IMG/VR virus record: IMGVR_UViG_3300009788_000095
Span: 33,540 to 97,539 of that record
DNA: 64,000 nucleotides
From: a virus
Reading direction: 5' to 3' (one strand)
The notes beneath the pieces are model-generated. The model ran no database searches. It was not told the DNA's origin and saw nothing but the letters and a program-made list of their open reading frames with translations. The translations under genes and the position numbers were made by a program. Within the stretch, counting starts at the first letter, position 1. Every line of letters starts with the position of its first letter. Below, in pieces: positions 37,087 to 46,442 of this stretch.

Positions 37087-38705
37087 TGTCAGACATTATT
37101 AAAACTCCGGATTACTTTAATATCCCTATACAGTCTGTTGATTATGCTAAGGACTTAGATGAGGTACCGTTTTTTGAAAAAAGATCGAGTGTTTTACAGC
37201 AGATAATGCCTGAGAAGCAAGTAGACCTTGCTTATGGTACGGCTTTATATGTATCTCAAGGCGGGAATAAAAACGGTTATTATTTCTCTAACCATTTATT
37301 GTTAGCTAATTATAAAACAGGTTTATTAAAGCCTATTAACGTAGGACATAGTGCCGAGTTTATAGTAGGTGTTGTTTATGATGTGGCTTTGTCTAAAAAA
37401 GGAGATACAGATAATCCCGAACCTAAATTTAGTTTAATTGAAGATTCAAGAGTTAAGGTAACATCCGACAAAGGAATCTATACTGAGGGATATAGAGGTG
37501 AGGTTGATGTTTGGACCCACTTCGTATTATTTAAAATAATTTACCCAGGTGTTGTAGAGGTTTTAAAAGAAAATGTTTCAGGTAATATGGAGTATGATAA
37601 ATACTTTATGTCTATGGAAATTCTTTTTGACGATTATAAATATTTATGGGATGAGGATGAAGCTACAGCTTTTGATCGTACTTATAAAAATCAATACCTT
37701 GATGAGTATATAGGTAAAACTTTCGAAGGAAGAAAATTATTTAAGATGTATACAGGCCCGGTGGCGTTTGGCGGAGGCGGGATAGTAAGTGATCCTGCTG
37801 AATCTAGAGCAGTATTGGCAGATGTTGCTAATAAAGATGTTGCAGCTACAAATCTCTCCATTAAAAAAGATGGAGATTTGTATAAAGTTTACAGTCTCAA
37901 TGGTAGTGAAATGGGTAGAAAAGAGGATAAGGACAGGGCGGACAATAATAAGAAAAATTCTAATAAGGAGGAATTAATTATGGCAGACGACAAAATCGAT
38001 GTTGCAAAGATGGTTCAAGACGTTGAGAATAATGTTCTTGAGAGAGTTAAATCGTTGCAAGCTGTTGAAAAACTTGATAAAGCTTCTGCGACAATTGCAG
38101 CTCAAAAAGAAGAAATTACTTCTTTAACTAAGAACTTACAGGATGTATCTGCTGCAAGTGACGATGCTATACATGAAGCTGAAGGATCATTAGAAGAATC
38201 TAATTCTAAGCTCGACGAATCTAATACTAAAATTACTGAACTTGAGAATAAAAATAAAGAGCTTGAGAATAATCAGATGACTGAAGAAGATAAAAAAGAA
38301 CTTGCTGATTATCGTATCCATAAACTTTCTACAGAGCGGTTAGAGGATCTTTCTAGTAAAAAGATCATTATTCCTGAAGATAAGAAAGGTGAAGTTATGG
38401 AAAAACTTGGTAAATTTTCTAATGAAGAGTATAGTGCTTATGTTTCTGCGTTAGAGATGGCCGGGGTTAAAGATGAAGCCGCTAATAAAGGTGCGGCAGG
38501 TAAAGATACAGCAGGATCTAAAGATACCGGGAAAACTGGTGCGGAAGGTAAGGCAGCTGATAAAATTCTTTCTAACGCAAGTGTTACTCCTGATGCTGAT
38601 TTGCAGCAGGATACAGCATCAGCAGATGCAAAAAGTGTTAACTTCAAAAGTGCGCTTAGAAGTGTAACGACTCGAACTAAAGAAAACCCTCGTGGGGGTC
38701 GTTAA
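37086..38705 (+). CDS. Prohead protease/scaffold fusion (539 aa)
   Basis: ATG at 37086 overlapping the previous stop. Residues 1-230 have protease-like elements ('NVGHSAEFIVGVVYDVAL', 'MSMEILFDDYKYLW') and include a catalytic-type His near residue 89. The last 240 residues are a coiled-coil scaffold ('EEITSLTKNLQDVSAAS..', 'ITELENKNKELENNQ') and a Lys/Gly/Ala-rich end. A strong internal start at 37980 gives the scaffold alone. As in lambda C/Nu3, one frame may encode both a full-length protease and a shorter scaffold. Confidence 0.7.
   Translation: MSDIIKTPDYFNIPIQSVDYAKDLDEVPFFEKRSSVLQQIMPEKQVDLAYGTALYVSQGGNKNGYYFSNHLLLANYKTGLLKPINVGHSAEFIVGVVYDVALSKKGDTDNPEPKFSLIEDSRVKVTSDKGIYTEGYRGEVDVWTHFVLFKIIYPGVVEVLKENVSGNMEYDKYFMSMEILFDDYKYLWDEDEATAFDRTYKNQYLDEYIGKTFEGRKLFKMYTGPVAFGGGGIVSDPAESRAVLADVANKDVAATNLSIKKDGDLYKVYSLNGSEMGRKEDKDRADNNKKNSNKEELIMADDKIDVAKMVQDVENNVLERVKSLQAVEKLDKASATIAAQKEEITSLTKNLQDVSAASDDAIHEAEGSLEESNSKLDESNTKITELENKNKELENNQMTEEDKKELADYRIHKLSTERLEDLSSKKIIIPEDKKGEVMEKLGKFSNEEYSAYVSALEMAGVKDEAANKGAAGKDTAGSKDTGKTGAEGKAADKILSNASVTPDADLQQDTASADAKSVNFKSALRSVTTRTKENPRGGR
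37980..38705 (+). CDS. Nested in-frame scaffold start (241 aa)
   Basis: AAGGAGG at 37965-37971 and ATG at 37980 with ideal 8-base spacing lie in the frame of the larger gene at 37086. The product begins MADDKIDVAKMVQDVENNV and consists of the coiled-coil scaffold part. Its start sits exactly at the end of the protease domain, after a charged linker, which argues that it is used rather than accidental. Confidence 0.65.
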   Translation: MADDKIDVAKMVQDVENNVLERVKSLQAVEKLDKASATIAAQKEEITSLTKNLQDVSAASDDAIHEAEGSLEESNSKLDESNTKITELENKNKELENNQMTEEDKKELADYRIHKLSTERLEDLSSKKIIIPEDKKGEVMEKLGKFSNEEYSAYVSALEMAGVKDEAANKGAAGKDTAGSKDTGKTGAEGKAADKILSNASVTPDADLQQDTASADAKSVNFKSALRSVTTRTKENPRGGR

Positions 38706-38752
38706 TTTATTTAACGATTTTAATTTAAATACTAATATAGGAGGAAATAATC

Positions 38753-39394
38753 ATGCCAGTGAATCCAGTTGTTAATTATAGACAAATTAACCGGTATTCT
38801 AAGCAGTTCGAGCCGATAGACGGAGATTTTGTTAAAGAGGGATATTTTAAGATCCCTGCGGCAGAGATCGAAGCTCTCGGTTATGGTGATGCTGAAGATG
38901 TTCCGGAAGGTATTGCCGTAAAACTAGCTGTTCCCGGTTCTTCACAGACGAAAAATTCTGTGTATGTACAATATGAGGAAGGCGATCTGGAAATCTGTGA
39001 TACAGATGATGCAGAGGTTTACGGTGTAACAGTCCAGAGAATTATTCCAGTAGGAACAAACTTTCCTTATAAAAGGAAAGAATATTCATCTGCAGTTTTT
39101 CGTGGTGAGTATGTTGGTGTAGTAACAGGTCATTTCATCGCAATGTTAATGGGAATTCACCTTGAGACAGGAGTAGGAACAACAGTTCCCGCAGTTAAAG
39201 ATTATTTGTATGTAGGAGATAAAGGTATGCTCTCCTTAGACGGAGAAAATGGAGCCGGCTCTACCGGTAAGAAAGTTGCCCGAATTTTATCTAGAGATAG
39301 GTTGCCTAGACAGTTTAGTGATGGTGCAGTAAAAGCTGGTTCAACTCATAAAGAAGTGATGGTTAAATGTTTCTTAACGGAGAATCCGTCGTAA
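38753..39394 (+). CDS. Putative capsid decoration protein (213 aa)
   Basis: ATG at 38753 with TAGGAGGAAATAATC. Beta-rich, Gly/Val/Pro-rich protein with 'KLAVPGSSQTKNSVYVQYEEGDLEI' and 'AVKDYLYVGDKGMLSLDG'. It lies directly before the capsid gene in the usual site of head decoration (lambda D-like) or capsid-stabilising proteins. No family proven. Confidence 0.6.
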   Translation: MPVNPVVNYRQINRYSKQFEPIDGDFVKEGYFKIPAAEIEALGYGDAEDVPEGIAVKLAVPGSSQTKNSVYVQYEEGDLEICDTDDAEVYGVTVQRIIPVGTNFPYKRKEYSSAVFRGEYVGVVTGHFIAMLMGIHLETGVGTTVPAVKDYLYVGDKGMLSLDGENGAGSTGKKVARILSRDRLPRQFSDGAVKAGSTHKEVMVKCFLTENPS

Positions 39395-39420
39395 GACGCG
39401 GATAATACAGGAGGAATAAC

Positions 39421-40368
39421 ATGAGAAACGATTTATTGTTGAAAATTGAATCTGGTGACGCGTTATCTGATTCTGAGAAACGTGAACTTTTCATGGAGAT
39501 GGGCAAAAACAGTCGTGAGGCTGAAGAGCTCAGAAAAGATTTCGCAGCGTCCAGGGGTGAGTTACTATTACCGGTATTAAGGCAACAATCACTAATTAGG
39601 CAAATATTTAGAGAATCTTTTACTAACGGACAACAAATACCTTATCCTATCAGATCTAAGAGGATTAGAGCTGCTTGGTTTATGGCTAGTATATCAGGTG
39701 TTCCACAAAGAACAGCTGAACAAGATGAGATGGTGTTTCCAACTTTTTATATAAAAGGTGGAGCTCGTTGGTATCTTGATTATGCTAGAGCAGGAAATTA
39801 CGAGTTAATTGAAGAACTCGAAAATGACCAAATGGACGAAGTAGCATACAAAGAAAATCTAGCCGGATGGACACTTATAAAAGCTGCTGAAGCTTCTGGT
39901 GACATGCTTGTCATTGATAAGATTTCTGCTGAGACAGGTTTCACAGTTAAAGTAATGGTAGAAATCATTACTAACTTGGAAGAGCAGGACGATAAGAGAC
40001 AGATATCAGATATATATCTTTCTCCGAGACGCTATAACGATATTCTCAATTGGGCTAAGTTAGACGTTGAACAGTTAGACGATGGCACAAGACGAGAGAT
40101 ATTTAGTAGAGGTCCTGAAGCTGTAGCCAATATTCTCAGAAGCTGGGGTGTAGCTTTTCATAAAGTTTTTGATCCTGAATTTGTAGATGATACTAAATGC
40201 TATTGTTTTCAAGGCAGTAGATTTGGTGTTATGCCTGTTGACAAGCGATGGGAAACAGTGCATGACGATCAAGCTAAGATGACCTGGGAAGATGGATGGA
40301 TTGGGCGTGAACAGGTTGGTTTCGGTATTACCGATTTACCATCTGGTTGCGTTTATAAATTTGCATAA
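39421..40368 (+). CDS. Major capsid protein, HK97 fold (315 aa)
   Basis: ATG at 39421 with a good AGGAGG site. After a helical N-terminus (1-50), the sequence has 'FRESFTNGQQIPYPIRSKRIRAAWFMA' (E-loop-like), 'WTLIKAAEASGDMLV' (spine helix), 'RQISDIYLSPRRYNDIL' (P-domain strand and helix) and the end 'GREQVGFGITDLPSGCVYKF', all usual for HK97-type capsid proteins. Position after scaffold and decoration genes supports it. A terminator-like hairpin follows. Confidence 0.82.
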   Translation: MRNDLLLKIESGDALSDSEKRELFMEMGKNSREAEELRKDFAASRGELLLPVLRQQSLIRQIFRESFTNGQQIPYPIRSKRIRAAWFMASISGVPQRTAEQDEMVFPTFYIKGGARWYLDYARAGNYELIEELENDQMDEVAYKENLAGWTLIKAAEASGDMLVIDKISAETGFTVKVMVEIITNLEEQDDKRQISDIYLSPRRYNDILNWAKLDVEQLDDGTRREIFSRGPEAVANILRSWGVAFHKVFDPEFVDDTKCYCFQGSRFGVMPVDKRWETVHDDQAKMTWEDGWIGREQVGFGITDLPSGCVYKFA

Positions 40369-40383
40369 ATTTAAATAGTAGGG

Positions 40384-40416
40384 AAGAGGGTTCTTTAGTA
40401 GGGGCCCTCTTTACTT
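40384..40416 (+). terminator. Terminator-like hairpin after the capsid gene
   Basis: AAGAGGG (40384-40390) and CCCTCTT (40405-40411) pair over a 14-base loop and are followed by TTACTT. It is probably a weak, partial terminator that lowers expression of downstream connector genes relative to capsid. Confidence 0.55.
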
Positions 40417-40431
40417 ATTAAAGGAGCAGGT

Positions 40432-40962
40432 ATGGCAGTAGTAAAAGATGTAACAGTTGAAAAACCTGAAGAACCTAAGCCTTTGGGTTTTAAGGACAGG
40501 GTTGAAAATACAGGTAAGTTTGCTAAGGTAGAAGAAGCCATAAGGCAAGTACCTAGACATAGAGACTTGAATCAATTACCCAAATATAAGCATTTACTCA
40601 AAGACGCGGATGATCCAAAAAAATTAGTGTCTAAGGGGTATAGTGAGATTGAGAAAGCTGTAAATAGATATTATCAAGAGAAAAACATTAATGCTTTACA
40701 GGTATTTTTACAAAACTTTATGTATTTTCCTCGTGACTTGGTAAAAATGGCTGAAAAGTATTACGATGAACTAGCTAGGAGGCAAGACTCTTCAACGGGA
40801 GGTGCTTTCACTATAGAAGAACTGAAAGAAAAAAAGCTTATTGAGTTGATGACTTTGGGAAATAAGTTAGGATTGTTTTTTCAAAATGGAAAAACAAAAG
40901 AAGCGATGATAGAGGCGATCATGACCATGCAAAAGATAAATGTAAGGAGAAGAAAAGTCTAA
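40432..40962 (+). CDS. Head protein with C-terminal SAP/HeH-like domain (176 aa)
   Basis: ATG at 40432 with AAAGGAG. N-terminal part basic and helical. Residues about 128-165 ('FTIEELKEKKLIELMTLGNK', then 'GLFFQNGKTKEAMIEAI') match the helix-extended-loop-helix / SAP pattern used to bind DNA ends in Rho and phage proteins. Position after the capsid gene suggests a role at the DNA-filled head or connector. Confidence 0.6.
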   Translation: MAVVKDVTVEKPEEPKPLGFKDRVENTGKFAKVEEAIRQVPRHRDLNQLPKYKHLLKDADDPKKLVSKGYSEIEKAVNRYYQEKNINALQVFLQNFMYFPRDLVKMAEKYYDELARRQDSSTGGAFTIEELKEKKLIELMTLGNKLGLFFQNGKTKEAMIEAIMTMQKINVRRRKV

Positions 40963-41723
40963 TGGCAGCTACTGTAGATACTGAATCAGTTGAGACAGAA
41001 GTTCTTATTCTTCGGGCTACCGGAGATGAAAGGATAAGTTATTTGCAGAAATATCCGACTGTGCCCTATGAGGACTCTTTTGCATTAAAAATATATAAAA
41101 GGCCTTTAGGTGTAACAGATCCAACAAGATTAATAGTAAATACTGATTTTGTAATGGATGACGAGAATGCTACAGTCCAGTATCTGACAGATTTTAGTGA
41201 AGATGATTATGTTTATATACAAGACTATGAGTATGAAACTATCTATCATAAGTATATATCCTCTTTAAGAGATACGGTAGGAGATAATAACTTTATTAAT
41301 TTGCGCTACGGAGCAGACACCCTAATTCGTTACTTTCATAAAGCGATCTTTGAAAAAATAGTTCCTGTTTCTGATTGGGTATTTACTTTGGATGAGGATG
41401 TTAGTAGGGTTGAAGAAAGTATAGATAATATAAAATTGGATTTTATCGTTGATTTTGCTGCTTTAATGCTTCAGAGGGCTGAGTTAAAAACAGCGCTGCG
41501 AAGAGCGATAGTAATTAGCGATGCTACATCTAGACTTGATACTACAAAGCATTTGAAGATAATGCAGGATCAGGTTATTAAAGACGAAGAAACTTTAGCA
41601 TATACTTTAGATCAATATTTAATAACATCAGGGATGTTGGATGGTAGTCTATTACTAGCGATAAAGGGCTCTATTAAAGCTAGAACTATTATAGACTATG
41701 CAGGTAATGCTATATTAGTATAG
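40962..41723 (+). CDS. Putative head-tail connector protein (253 aa)
   Basis: ATG at 40962 (TAATGG overlap). First half is beta-rich with 'KIYKRPLGVTDPTRLIVNTDFVMDD'; second half helical ('SIDNIKLDFIVDFAALMLQRAEL'). Composition and place fit the adaptor proteins that bind the portal. No family proven. Confidence 0.55.
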   Translation: MAATVDTESVETEVLILRATGDERISYLQKYPTVPYEDSFALKIYKRPLGVTDPTRLIVNTDFVMDDENATVQYLTDFSEDDYVYIQDYEYETIYHKYISSLRDTVGDNNFINLRYGADTLIRYFHKAIFEKIVPVSDWVFTLDEDVSRVEESIDNIKLDFIVDFAALMLQRAELKTALRRAIVISDATSRLDTTKHLKIMQDQVIKDEETLAYTLDQYLITSGMLDGSLLLAIKGSIKARTIIDYAGNAILV

Positions 41724-41731
41724 GATAATAT

Positions 41732-42253
41732 ATGGCAGAACAATTAGTAGATGAGAATACTTTCTTTTTATATAAGGAAGGCATGGCCAGTATGAGGGAG
41801 ACTCTTGGAAGAAGGATTATTGTTAAACTTCCTTCTATTGTTCAGGATTGTCCTAATTGTTCATGGGATGATGTTAACCAGAGAAGTTCTGGTATGTATG
41901 ACCCAATATATCCTTACCCGGCTAGTATTCCCGGACCAAAATCATTTAAAGGAAGATGCCCCGTTTGTAAAGGTAAAGGTAAAGTTGCTTATTCTGAACA
42001 AAGTAAGAGAATAAAAGGTCAGTGTACATGGCTAGAAGGTAAGGCACGAACAGTAACGGTTGGCGGTAAGACATATGATACTGATATAAAAGCCTCCAAT
42101 ATAGATATTCGATTTTATGATATAGTTGAAAAAGCTGACTCATTTATAGTTGACGGTCAAGAAGTAGACTTAGCCTTTAAGCCTTTAAAAGAGGGTTTAC
42201 GAGATTTAATTAAGTTTACAGCGTATTTTACTCATAGTAAACTTAGTACTTAA
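41732..42253 (+). CDS. Putative head-closure protein with zinc site (173 aa)
   Basis: ATG at 41732. C-x2-C pairs 'CPNC' (about residues 49-52) and 'CPVCKGKGK' (about 78-86) flank a short beta region, a zinc finger that some phage stopper proteins carry. The C-terminal part ('VEKADSFIVDGQEVDLAFKP') is a beta barrel, as in head-closure proteins. Position in the connector cluster supports it. Confidence 0.55.
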   Translation: MAEQLVDENTFFLYKEGMASMRETLGRRIIVKLPSIVQDCPNCSWDDVNQRSSGMYDPIYPYPASIPGPKSFKGRCPVCKGKGKVAYSEQSKRIKGQCTWLEGKARTVTVGGKTYDTDIKASNIDIRFYDIVEKADSFIVDGQEVDLAFKPLKEGLRDLIKFTAYFTHSKLST

Positions 42254-42263
42254 GAGGTAAACC

Positions 42264-42593
42264 TTGATACTAGAAAAGAATATAGCGCAGGCTTTACTGG
42301 AAATTAAGACAGAGGTTAGAAATAATATTCTAGAACAGTTAGAGAAGGGGGCTACGTTACATTTTTCAGGTTACTGGGTTTCTGTTGATACCGTTACAGA
42401 GCTTTTTAATAGTATGCAGGTATTTGTTGAAAGAGATTCAGTAGTAGTTAATAAGAGTGATGTACCGGCTTTAGTACCGGTAAAGGTATTAAATGTTTTT
42501 GAGGTGATTCTAATTGAAAGTGTTAGAGCTGTAATTAAAGGAGATAATGTACCAAAGTATACAATACCAGAAATTGAGAGGTTGGTAACATAA
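42264..42593 (+). CDS. Unknown connector-region protein (109 aa)
   Basis: TTG start at 42264 with AAGAGG upstream. N-terminal helix then beta-rich ('GYWVSVDTVTELFNSM', 'LVPVKVLNVFEVILIES'). Could be a tail-terminator-like or neck accessory. No family proven. Confidence 0.5.
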   Translation: MILEKNIAQALLEIKTEVRNNILEQLEKGATLHFSGYWVSVDTVTELFNSMQVFVERDSVVVNKSDVPALVPVKVLNVFEVILIESVRAVIKGDNVPKYTIPEIERLVT

Positions 42594-42594
42594 C

Positions 42595-43392
42595 ATGGCT
42601 TTTAGTGAAATTAAGTTAGTTGATCTTAATATTTTTCACCATATTCGCGAACAAGTATTATATTCTTCTCCGCCTCTAGGAGAAGAGGATGTATCTTTTG
42701 ATGAATACATAGAGGATGATATTTTAGACGCGACTGAAATACTTGAATTAGGTATTACTGTAAAAAGCCATAAAGCGTATCGTTCGTCTAATAGAAATTG
42801 GATTTATTATGACACCAAAGATATTGAGATTGTAATTAAAAAAAACGGATATGTTATTGGTTCTTCAGATTATATAGTTAATTATAACGAAGGTATTATA
42901 GTATTTACTGATCAATTTGCAGGAACTCTTGATGATGTTGATGATATAACAGCAGACTATTACTGTATGACTGTAAATGTTATGGATGGCTATCCATACG
43001 ATAAATTAAAGAAGCCTGAGTTTCAGAACAACCTTCCGGTTGTTGCTGTTGAATATATGGACGGTGTACCAGTACCGTATGAACTTGGGGGAACGGAAGA
43101 AGAACTGAGGTCTTTTACACTACATGTGTTAGCATCCTCAGATTCGGAAAGAGATGATCTAGCAGGTATAATAGCTAAAAGTTTAAAAGCTTCGATACCT
43201 ATAATAGATTATAGGCAGGGTATGCCTCTGAACTTTGACGGTAGTAAAAATTCAGAGTTCGGGTACGGTATACTTGATAAAGGAAGAATCTTATTTGAGA
43301 ATATTCGTAACAGGACTATTCGTCTTGAGGATCCATTACCTATACAAAGGTTTTGGAATGTTATAACCCTTAGTACAAGGAGCTTTATTTAA
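42595..43392 (+). CDS. Putative tail terminator/completion protein (265 aa)
   Basis: ATG at 42595, one base after the previous stop. The C-terminal half has 'SFTLHVLASSDSERDDLAGI' and 'PIIDYRQGMPLNFDGS', patterns typical of tail completion proteins: a beta sheet covered by helices and rings. The first 130 residues look like a second beta domain. Located just before the tail tube. Confidence 0.6.
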   Translation: MAFSEIKLVDLNIFHHIREQVLYSSPPLGEEDVSFDEYIEDDILDATEILELGITVKSHKAYRSSNRNWIYYDTKDIEIVIKKNGYVIGSSDYIVNYNEGIIVFTDQFAGTLDDVDDITADYYCMTVNVMDGYPYDKLKKPEFQNNLPVVAVEYMDGVPVPYELGGTEEELRSFTLHVLASSDSERDDLAGIIAKSLKASIPIIDYRQGMPLNFDGSKNSEFGYGILDKGRILFENIRNRTIRLEDPLPIQRFWNVITLSTRSFI

Positions 43393-43586
43393 TGGTTTTA
43401 AAGTGTAATGCCTGTGAGGCTATAGTAAGGCCTAGGAATACATCAAAAGTATGTCCTAAGTGTAGTAAGGGTGTTTTAGAAGAGATGAATTTCCATGAGG
43501 AAAAAAAAGAACCCATTTCGATAGAGACAATTTTTGAGAGAAAAGCTGAAAATGCTAATATTAAAGTGAACGAAAAAATACTTTAG
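43392..43586 (+). CDS. Zinc-ribbon protein in the tail cluster (64 aa)
   Basis: ATG overlaps the previous stop. CNAC (about residues 5-8) and CPKC (about 21-24) form a zinc ribbon. The rest is a Lys/Glu helix. Role in tail assembly unknown. Confidence 0.6.
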   Translation: MVLKCNACEAIVRPRNTSKVCPKCSKGVLEEMNFHEEKKEPISIETIFERKAENANIKVNEKIL

Positions 43587-43598
43587 GAGGTAAACATT

Positions 43599-45299
43599 AT
43601 GAGTCGTGAAGTAAGAAATATTTATCCTGGTGAGTGTCTGTTTCTTAATGACACCCAGGTATTGAGAGTTCAGACATTTGGAGCTTCAACAACTCTAAAT
43701 TCTGAAGACGTGAATGAACTTGGTAATTTGGAAATTGTCGAAATTGTGGATAATGTTCCGGCAGTTGCAATTACCTTAGATACTTTCTGTCATGGAAGTA
43801 TTGCGACAGTAGCTCTTCTTGCAGGAAAAGACCCACTTAATACAAGATATGTAAGAGCTGCAGATTTTGAATCAGCGTCAGTTGATATTTACGCGCCAAT
43901 TATTCAAGGTGCAGATTACGGTAAAACTAATACCGAGGCTGCAGCGGGCACATTAGATATCTACCGTACCATGTATATTGATAACGCTTTTGTAAATTCT
44001 CAAACAATGACTTTTAATACGACAGCAATAGCTACTGAGAATTATGCAATGGAATCGGATAATAAAGCATGGTATTTTAATGATGGTGCAAGTGTTGTTC
44101 GTGGTCAGGTTAACATCTCAACAGGAGATACTGATTATGATACATCTGAGCTTACACTTGATTCAGGTAAAACAGCTGATGATGATACACTAATGACACA
44201 GCTCAATGATGGTAGTTACACACTAGCTACAGATTTAGACCAGCAAAAGATTATAAAAGTTATTGATGCTACAGATGGATTTACTGTGCTGAAAGAACTT
44301 ACATCTGCCGGTAGTGTTGCTAATGGAGCTGGTGATCCTGCAGGTTTTGTAGCTGGACAATTTTATATTGAACAGCATCTTTCTATTGAGAGACCTACAG
44401 GTAACCCAGTTGGTGAAACTATCCATATTCATACGGATGATGCAGTAACTTATGATACTGAAATACTTGATGTAAGGTATATTGCTAAGAAAGGTGGGGC
44501 TTATTTTAGTCCTGATGCTAGTTTTATTTCTGGTTTAAGACTTGGTCAGACTCAGATTTATCTAGCGCCTTTTTTATCTGGAACAACTAAAATTGATCCT
44601 GCTGATGAGATATTTTGGAGGATGATAAGTTCTACAATTACAGTAACACTTACTAGAGAACCACTATTAGAGCTTGGTCATTTTAGACCTTACTCAAGGC
44701 CTTTAACATTCCCTATACCTGTTACAGTTGCATCTGAAGCTACAGATGCAGACACAGAAATGTTTGCAAAACTTTGTGGTAAAGATTTTGATACAGATAC
44801 AGAAATATCTATTGATGATCTTTTAAAGGATCAGAACCTTATAGTTAAATTGTACAGGTATACTGATGTTCAAAGGAGAAAGATTGCAGCGGCTTTAGTA
44901 AATGATGGAGGTAAAAATATTACAGGATTTAATGTAAGTGATACCTCGTTTGATGAAGATACTTGTGATCTTCCAGCATATGGTGGCGCAGGTATTGATG
45001 ATAGTGTCACTGTAGGTAGTGAGACATACTATACACATGATCTTGCTCCTTTGCTGACAATAGTTGTTAAAAGATTAATACCTACCGGTGAAAATCAAAA
45101 TCTTGCTATTGGTGGAAATGCTACGCAGACGTTTGATTTTAGAGCTGATAATGCTACTGTTGGTATTGGCGGAGCCAATGAGCTTTGTATCGGATCTTAC
45201 GGTACAAACCAGGGGGCTGGCGTTGATACTTCAGAGATTGTAGCAGGCGCTCATGGCTGGCAGGCTTTTAAGTACAGCGGAACTGATGCTGATATTTAA
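43599..45299 (+). CDS. Major tail tube protein (566 aa)
   Basis: ATG at 43599 with TAGGAGGTAA. First part 'LRVQTFGASTTLNSEDVNELGNLEI' is the tube-fold start, and 'WRMISSTITVTLTREPLLELG' with 'RPLTFPIPVTV' the second strand group. Between and after are inserted beta domains (residues about 100-290 and the last 100), making it larger than usual tube proteins. A strong terminator follows, as for the most expressed tail gene. No sheath gene neighbours it, so the tail is non-contractile. Confidence 0.72.
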   Translation: MSREVRNIYPGECLFLNDTQVLRVQTFGASTTLNSEDVNELGNLEIVEIVDNVPAVAITLDTFCHGSIATVALLAGKDPLNTRYVRAADFESASVDIYAPIIQGADYGKTNTEAAAGTLDIYRTMYIDNAFVNSQTMTFNTTAIATENYAMESDNKAWYFNDGASVVRGQVNISTGDTDYDTSELTLDSGKTADDDTLMTQLNDGSYTLATDLDQQKIIKVIDATDGFTVLKELTSAGSVANGAGDPAGFVAGQFYIEQHLSIERPTGNPVGETIHIHTDDAVTYDTEILDVRYIAKKGGAYFSPDASFISGLRLGQTQIYLAPFLSGTTKIDPADEIFWRMISSTITVTLTREPLLELGHFRPYSRPLTFPIPVTVASEATDADTEMFAKLCGKDFDTDTEISIDDLLKDQNLIVKLYRYTDVQRRKIAAALVNDGGKNITGFNVSDTSFDEDTCDLPAYGGAGIDDSVTVGSETYYTHDLAPLLTIVVKRLIPTGENQNLAIGGNATQTFDFRADNATVGIGGANELCIGSYGTNQGAGVDTSEIVAGAHGWQAFKYSGTDADI

Positions 45300-45309
45300 T
45301 TAATTGTAT

Positions 45310-45346
45310 ACTCAAGGCAAGATACTTCTTGCCTTGAGTTTTATTT
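45310..45346 (+). terminator. Strong terminator after the tail tube gene
   Basis: Perfect 12-bp stem (ACTCAAGGCAAG 45310-45321 and its complement 45328-45339), six-base loop, then TTTTATTTT. One of the best intrinsic terminators in the window. Confidence 0.88.
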
Positions 45347-45360
45347 TAAAGGAGAAATCC

Positions 45361-45651
45361 ATGAATGAAGGTAAGGGTAAGGACATGGTTCCAGACGGAA
45401 CAGGGCTTTTATATGGTTATTTTGAACAAATGTATAAAGGTATGTTTGAAAAACAATTAGATATTTTAGAGTATATACTCATCTTGACAGCACCAAAAGA
45501 TAAAGATGAAATGTTTGTTAAACTTAAATCTAAAATATTAAGGCTAGGGAATAATTCATTGCGTCAAGTACAAGATGAATTAAGGAAATATGATATTAGA
45601 CCGAAGGATGTGGTACATGATATTGTTGTACCACCACAGAATCGGAATTAA
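45361..45651 (+). CDS. Unknown tail-region protein (96 aa)
   Basis: ATG at 45361, AAAGGAGAAATCC upstream; a longer frame from 45304 runs through the terminator and is rejected. Helical: 'MFEKQLDILEYILILTAPKDKDEM', 'LRQVQDELRKYD'. Possibly a small tail-assembly factor. Confidence 0.6.
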   Translation: MNEGKGKDMVPDGTGLLYGYFEQMYKGMFEKQLDILEYILILTAPKDKDEMFVKLKSKILRLGNNSLRQVQDELRKYDIRPKDVVHDIVVPPQNRN

Positions 45652-45668
45652 TTAAAAAGGAGAAGGCT

Positions 45669-46442
45669 ATGGCAGACAATGAGAAAAAATTGGCTGAGGA
45701 AACTAAAGAAACACCGACCGCACCTCCGGGATCACCAAGTCCAGAGGCTGCAACTACAGGTGAAGTTATTGAAGACGAAAAGGCACGTAAATTTACTTGG
45801 GTAGATAATCAGGGCGCTAAACTTAACCTAAATATTCGTAGGCCTACAGGTGAAGAAGTACAGGCTAGTGATTGGGAATATGCAAGGATATTTAACGAGG
45901 CTATCCAGGAAGGGATTATCCCGCGAGCTGCTCTTATTTCCATATTACAGGAAAGAGGTATCAACTTTGATAAACAGCAGGAAGAAGTAACTGTAATGCA
46001 GGATGAGTTGAATGCTTTAATAACTGAATTAGAGGAAGTTCGTAAGAAAGAGGATAAGGGTAAGGTTACTGAAGTAAAAGACGACATAAAGGATTTACGT
46101 GATAAGCTAATAGTTAAAAGGACTGCAATTTCTGATTATACGAGAAATTGTGCTGAGAGTATGGCAAATGATGCAAGAGATGTATTCGTATTAGCTACTA
46201 TTTTGGAAAAAGATGGAGAGTCTTTTTTTAATTCAAAACAGATAGGTACTAGACAGGCTATGCGGGAGAGATTGAAAAAGTTCCAGAAAGACGAATACAC
46301 TACACTACGGCTGCAGGGCTCTTATGAGTTTATGACATTTGCTAACGGGTTGCCTTCTAACTTTATGGAGCAGTTTCCAGAGAGACAATCAGAGAAATGG
46401 GAAACTACTACTAAAGGTAAACAGAAAGCTGCTAGTAAATGA
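45669..46442 (+). CDS. Tail assembly chaperone-like protein (257 aa)
   Basis: ATG at 45669 with AAAAAGGAG. After a Pro/Ala-rich start comes 'LNLNIRRPTGEEVQASDWEYARIFNEAIQEG', the 'RxPT..e...a...y...f..ai..Gi' pattern of tail assembly chaperones, then a long coiled coil (about 95-150) and a helical end. It lies two genes before the tape measure, the usual chaperone place. The next gene starts in a different frame with overlap ATGA; no clear slippery site is seen. Confidence 0.6.
   Translation: MADNEKKLAEETKETPTAPPGSPSPEAATTGEVIEDEKARKFTWVDNQGAKLNLNIRRPTGEEVQASDWEYARIFNEAIQEGIIPRAALISILQERGINFDKQQEEVTVMQDELNALITELEEVRKKEDKGKVTEVKDDIKDLRDKLIVKRTAISDYTRNCAESMANDARDVFVLATILEKDGESFFNSKQIGTRQAMRERLKKFQKDEYTTLRLQGSYEFMTFANGLPSNFMEQFPERQSEKWETTTKGKQKAASK

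Noticed and set aside
43599-45299. Tail sheath protein
   Set aside because: The sequence matches tube-type motifs and no baseplate or second tube gene follows, so a contractile tail is not supported.
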